Positions 59,759-64,000 of a DNA stretch of 64,000 nt are shown here, piece after piece. The notes beneath the pieces were generated by a model. The model was not told the DNA's origin. It worked only from the letters and a program-made list of their open reading frames with translations, and did no database searches. Source of the stretch: Todiramphus chloris collaris (lineage: Eukaryota > Chordata > Aves > Coraciiformes > Alcedinidae); assembly GCA_025345505.1 (NCBI GenBank), contig JANVCC010000047.1:7571429-7635428 (forward strand), written 5' to 3'. The first letter of the stretch is position 1. Each line of letters begins with the position of its first letter. Made by a program: the position numbers and the translations under genes.

Positions 59759-62700
59759 ATGTGAAAATATAGTCTGCGGCAAATGTAACATAATGAAAAA
59801 TTATTCTGCCTTAAAACTGGTAAAAGCCTAATTAAGTTACTTTTTATTTGCCCCGTAGTAAGAGCAGGTTCCTGAACAGTTGCAAAAGCTCACAGTGTAA
59901 GTAGTGACTTGTTAAGCCATCACCATGTGCTTGTGTTTCTGAGTCTGAATAGACTAGAAGGGAAGGAAAGTAGTTTGTACATATCTAACTGCCAAATGGC
60001 CTCTGTGGGAATTTGTCAATAACTTTGGATCAAACAAACAGCAAAGTGAAACAAAGACATTTGGTGTTTGTGAACGGCCTATTCATCTAGAGTTTCCTCC
60101 AGCAAGTGCTCACAGAGATGCTGCTGTCACAGCTCCATGAGGTACATGAGCCTGTGGGCAGCAATTCTGTTTGTTTTTCCTACACTTTCTGTCCGTACAT
60201 CAGCCACAGGCAGAGATACCATTCTGAAAGCCGTAAGGCAAAATTTTCTGGCCTCACTGTAGCACTTTGAAGCAATGATCTGAGTTGGGAGGTGGGTCAA
60301 GAGGACTCCAGAGTACCCCCTGGTACATCCCTCAGAAAAGCTTAGAAGTCACCTAAGTCTCCCCTTCACAAGCAACTGGATAACACAATTCCCCCAGGTG
60401 TCTACCTGTGACAAAAGTACAATTCAACAATACTGTATAGACTATTCCCATATGAAACAGAACATAACTAATAATGCATGAGTCAGGACCAGCAAACATG
60501 GCAGGAAACATGGGGCAAGAACCACTAAGTTTATGGTAAAGTTTGCGCCCAATGAAAATTAGACAACTACAGCAACTCGAAGGAGCCACAGAATTGCTCT
60601 CACGATTTATCTTGTCATTATAGTTAAAAACAGATCATCCATCAAAAGGTGTTCAAAGTGCTTCGAAATAGAGCAAATCAGAAAACCTTCTATGCTACAG
60701 AGAGTAGAAGCGCTTAACGCAAGAATTTCCACCACTTATCTGGTCGGTTTCTTCACGCAAAAATATACTAATTTAATTTTCCTTAGGCAAGCATTGGATC
60801 GTAGCATGAGGTCACAGCTAACCGAGAAGCTATTCTCTTATCATCATTTCCAGGGAAGCAGGACTTTCCTATTTACATTGTGTATAGGATAGTAATTCAG
60901 AACTCAAATACAGTGTAATAAATAATTTGACCTTAGGCAGTTCAAGGGTTGCATCAAAGAAACATCCAGACTTGACTTTTACGAAACGTTCTCCCATCAC
61001 ATCTGATACGAACGTGTTTTCTTACACTCTCTTTTGTCATCAGTGTGTTTCAGCTACTTGTTTAGACTTCTGAGTAACTATTTTGATTTCAACAATCATT
61101 AATGCTTTCCAACAATGCATTAATATTCTAGGCACAGACTGTCTTTCCCACATAATGCAATTGCAGAACTTTTCAGCAGCTTTGATTTCAACAAGCTCGT
61201 GATTAAATCAGTAATTTGAATAAAGCACCACACACCAAAACTGAACATTGAAGTCAATAAGCTTCAAATAAGCTTCAACTAAAGAATTTTTAATGATCTT
61301 TCATCTGCTTTCCTCATAGTTTTGGTCTTTCCTTCACTTCACTACCTAGTAACAGAAGAGTGTGTCTCCTCAGCAAGTTCTCTTCCAGTGCTGTCACACG
61401 TCTCATTTTCAAAGACAGACTAGCCAAATTTTGTCTGAAGACAAGACAAATGCAAAAAAAAAACCCCTCATCTGCGTAGCAAAAATGCATCAAAGCACAG
61501 TTGTCATTAGAGTTCAGATATTTTGGTTTTTACTTATGTACTTCCTGTTACCTTAACTAATTGCCACTTTATTCTTAAATCCTGAGGTTTTTTCTCAAGT
61601 TCCTTTAGATTCTTTTGATTATTGGAAGATTCCTTGCTTAGGTTTCTGTTTGGCTGCTGTGTATTATTTTATGCTATTTTTACATAAGCTACACATTCTG
61701 AAAATACGGACAGGATGACATAAATCTCCACCAATCTTTTTACCTCAGGCACCTAAAAATTGTATTTGTAGTCATTTAAATTGATGTCCAGGATCAAAAT
61801 CAATTCAATGATTCATCCCTAGAAGGCACAACAGCAACAGGAACAAAATACTTTCCCTGTCCTCAAAATTTAGAGGACTTCTTGCAAAACCATGAACCAG
61901 CAACACATCAGAAATCAAAAGTAGTATCAAAAAGTAGTATCAAAAGGAGAGAGAGCAGCATGGGGAGTATCTCACAGTTTGATACTTACAGAATTTCTTA
62001 AAATCCAGCCTCTTCTTTCCAGAGGAGAGCTGTGCACGGGGCAGAGACTCAGACAGCAGGTCCTTTGTTACCTGTCCACGCGGCTATTTGAAGTCTGCTC
62101 AAGAGTGAACTTCTGAGTAGTTACACAATGACAAAATAACACGAGGGCAAAACACGTTCATGACTTCGTGTCAGCTCTTTTGCTTTCTGCCCAGCGATTC
62201 CCATGCAGATCGCAAAGTGGAGTATTTTTTTGCTGTTAGTATTGCTCACTTGGAGTTTTTATAGCTGCTTGGAGATCTGCATCATTGTATTTGATTTCAG
62301 CTAATCAAGCACACCAATGAACAGGAATGCAGACACACAGCACTGTGAAAAATAGAGAAGGAAGTTTTTTCAAGCAAAATCCCTCTATTAGGCAGTGGTT
62401 CCAGTGATGCAATCAGAATAGGAAGGAAAGTCTGTGTTGCTTCATTGTTTTGTTTGGATTTTGGGGTCCAGTGTTAACTTGTGATAAAATTTCCAGTCGC
62501 AAGTGTATTTCTCTGAGGGCAGTCCAAAAAAGTGACTATGATGAATCTAATAGGAAAAATATCCCATTGAACTTGCTCAGTTTTTCCATCATGACGGACC
62601 GTTACAGAATTGCCCCACACTATTATCTTCCCTGTGTAATTCAGTAGCTTTCGGCTGGTTTTTGTCATTATTTTGTTGTTGTTGTTGTTGTTGTTTTTAA

Positions 62701-64000
62701 CAAAGTCCAATAAATACACCAAGTGTATTCAGTAGAAATACAATTACAGATAAATTTGATAACTGATTCATCCCTGTGAGGAATTTAGGAGTTTTTAACT
62801 AAGAGAATGGAGCAAATAAATGACCTGAAAGAATTGCTGCAACGTGTATTAAGGATATAGAGTTGGTTGCAGGGACATCTAGATCTTTAGTGACAAGCCC
62901 AAAGAGAACTGCCACCAAGAGGAGTTTTGTTTCTGACCTCAAATGTTGTGAGATGTCAATTACATTTGTATTTCAAAGATTCAACTCTCTATAACCTCCA
63001 CAATTCAACAGTTAAAACAAACATGTCCTCTCCACAGACAGGACTTATCTGATTGGCCCATCACACTGTGCAACTCTAAAACAGGATTTTCCAGGTGGCA
63101 TGTACAGAGAACTGCATCATCTCTCTGGCTTTGGGTAGAGCGGTTTAAAGGTGAGGAAGGCCTAACAATGGCTCAAACATTCACTTAAGCAAACAGGATT
63201 TTTCCTGATGTCTCCCAAACACAAAATGCACAGCAGCAGTTTTGCAAAGCGAGCAAATTCTTTTCATTGAATGCAAAATTGCTATTGAAGATGAAGAAGT
63301 TTCCTCCCCTTCTGTCAGAATATGCCACTCCTCTCACCATATGTAAGGATGTACTGTTTGCTATTTATCCCCAAGACCTACTCCTCACTTTCAAGTCATG
63401 TTCAGAAGACGCTACGCTCACTCTGCTGTCACCACATGATAGGGAATCACTCATTTTATAAGCTGTCATGAATGACAGAAAAGTGGCATTAAGTTTTTAA
63501 CAAAATACTAATTGCAGAAAAGCACAGAAAATAATATCTGAGCTTATCATCTGCAGCTATACATGTTGCTTAAGTATATTGACATCAGTGGATGTTGTAA
63601 GATCCTGTGAAGAAGTCAAGGCCATCGGTACGCATTTTCTGTAAAGATATTAGAAAAACTTTTCCCACTATCTAGTTCCCTGTACCTGATGCAAACTGCT
63701 TTACTTAATTTCAAAGAATAGTCCTATACTAACAAAAAATTTACTCCAAGTCTTCAAAGATTGCCTACCAAATGTTATTGCTACTGCTGTGTCCAGTGAA
63801 TTTGTGGGATGGGGCCAGCTGTGGGCTTTAGGATGGTCCCAATGACACGTGTCACCTCAGTGTTTGGTTCATTTCTGTTGTTGCACAGACTGAGGTCCCC
63901 TTTGGTTTGAGTGAAACATAAAATCTACCCCAGTGATGGAAACTCATCACCAATGGTCTCAAAGGAGGTAACCTAACCCAGCCGTCCACTCCACTGATAT
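59759..64000. other. No confident gene; AT-rich DNA to the window edge
   Basis: No CR1 is recognised here. It holds a (GTT)n run at 62673-62695 and a 14-base tandem doublet near 61918-61945. A minus-strand segment ending at 61990 has a good donor and an open frame but lacks supporting homology (see findings). Confidence 0.5.
62673..62695. repeat. (GTT)n microsatellite
   Basis: Seven GTT units followed by T. Confidence 0.92.

Overview
This window is vertebrate nuclear DNA, almost certainly from a bird. About thirty fragments of the CR1 retrotransposon are scattered on both strands. They carry the typical 3' tail, with a TTCCAACCC block followed by repeats of the ATTCTATGATTCT kind. The only gene-like structure is a set of short exons separated by kilobase-scale introns with GT/AG borders. 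There is no bacterial or phage organisation, no operon, no CRISPR array, and I recognised no tRNA or rRNA.

Left half (about 3.0-30.1 kb, minus strand): ten exons can be placed whose borders and reading phases all agree. Together they code for about 482 residues of a Rho GTPase-activating protein of the ARHGAP18/28/40 group. In transcription order (right to left) they lie at 29861-30063, 24521-24738, 18941-19028, 16861-17018, 12796-12961, 12592-12683, 10292-10369, 6943-7105, 5043-5125 and 3029-3226. The first five carry the N-terminal region. The last five end with the RhoGAP domain, including the arginine-finger loop (exon 10292-10369) and the APNLF motif (exon 3029-3226). The wording differs from what I remember of ARHGAP18 and ARHGAP28, so ARHGAP40 is the best guess, by elimination and from memory only. 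The C-terminal exons are not visible and should lie to the left of the window. The 5' non-coding or first coding exon was not identified with confidence.

Right half (30.1-64 kb): no convincing protein-coding exon. It is either a long 5' intron of the same gene or intergenic DNA. It holds many CR1 fragments, an old endogenous-retrovirus LTR inserted into one CR1 copy (56.4-57.4 kb), several microsatellites, a (GGAAA)n tract containing a 10-N assembly gap (53667-53676), and a pair of about 168-bp inverted repeats about 2 kb apart (34698-34865 and 36819-36986).

Nothing here demonstrates a new biological system. The most unusual structure is the inverted-repeat pair, whose arms are themselves partly palindromic. 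Secondary items are a recent 52-bp tandem duplication beside an exon acceptor, a CR1 joined almost directly to a RhoGAP exon, a chimeric CR1 junction, and a possible upstream exon near 62.0 kb. All identity figures are estimates by eye.
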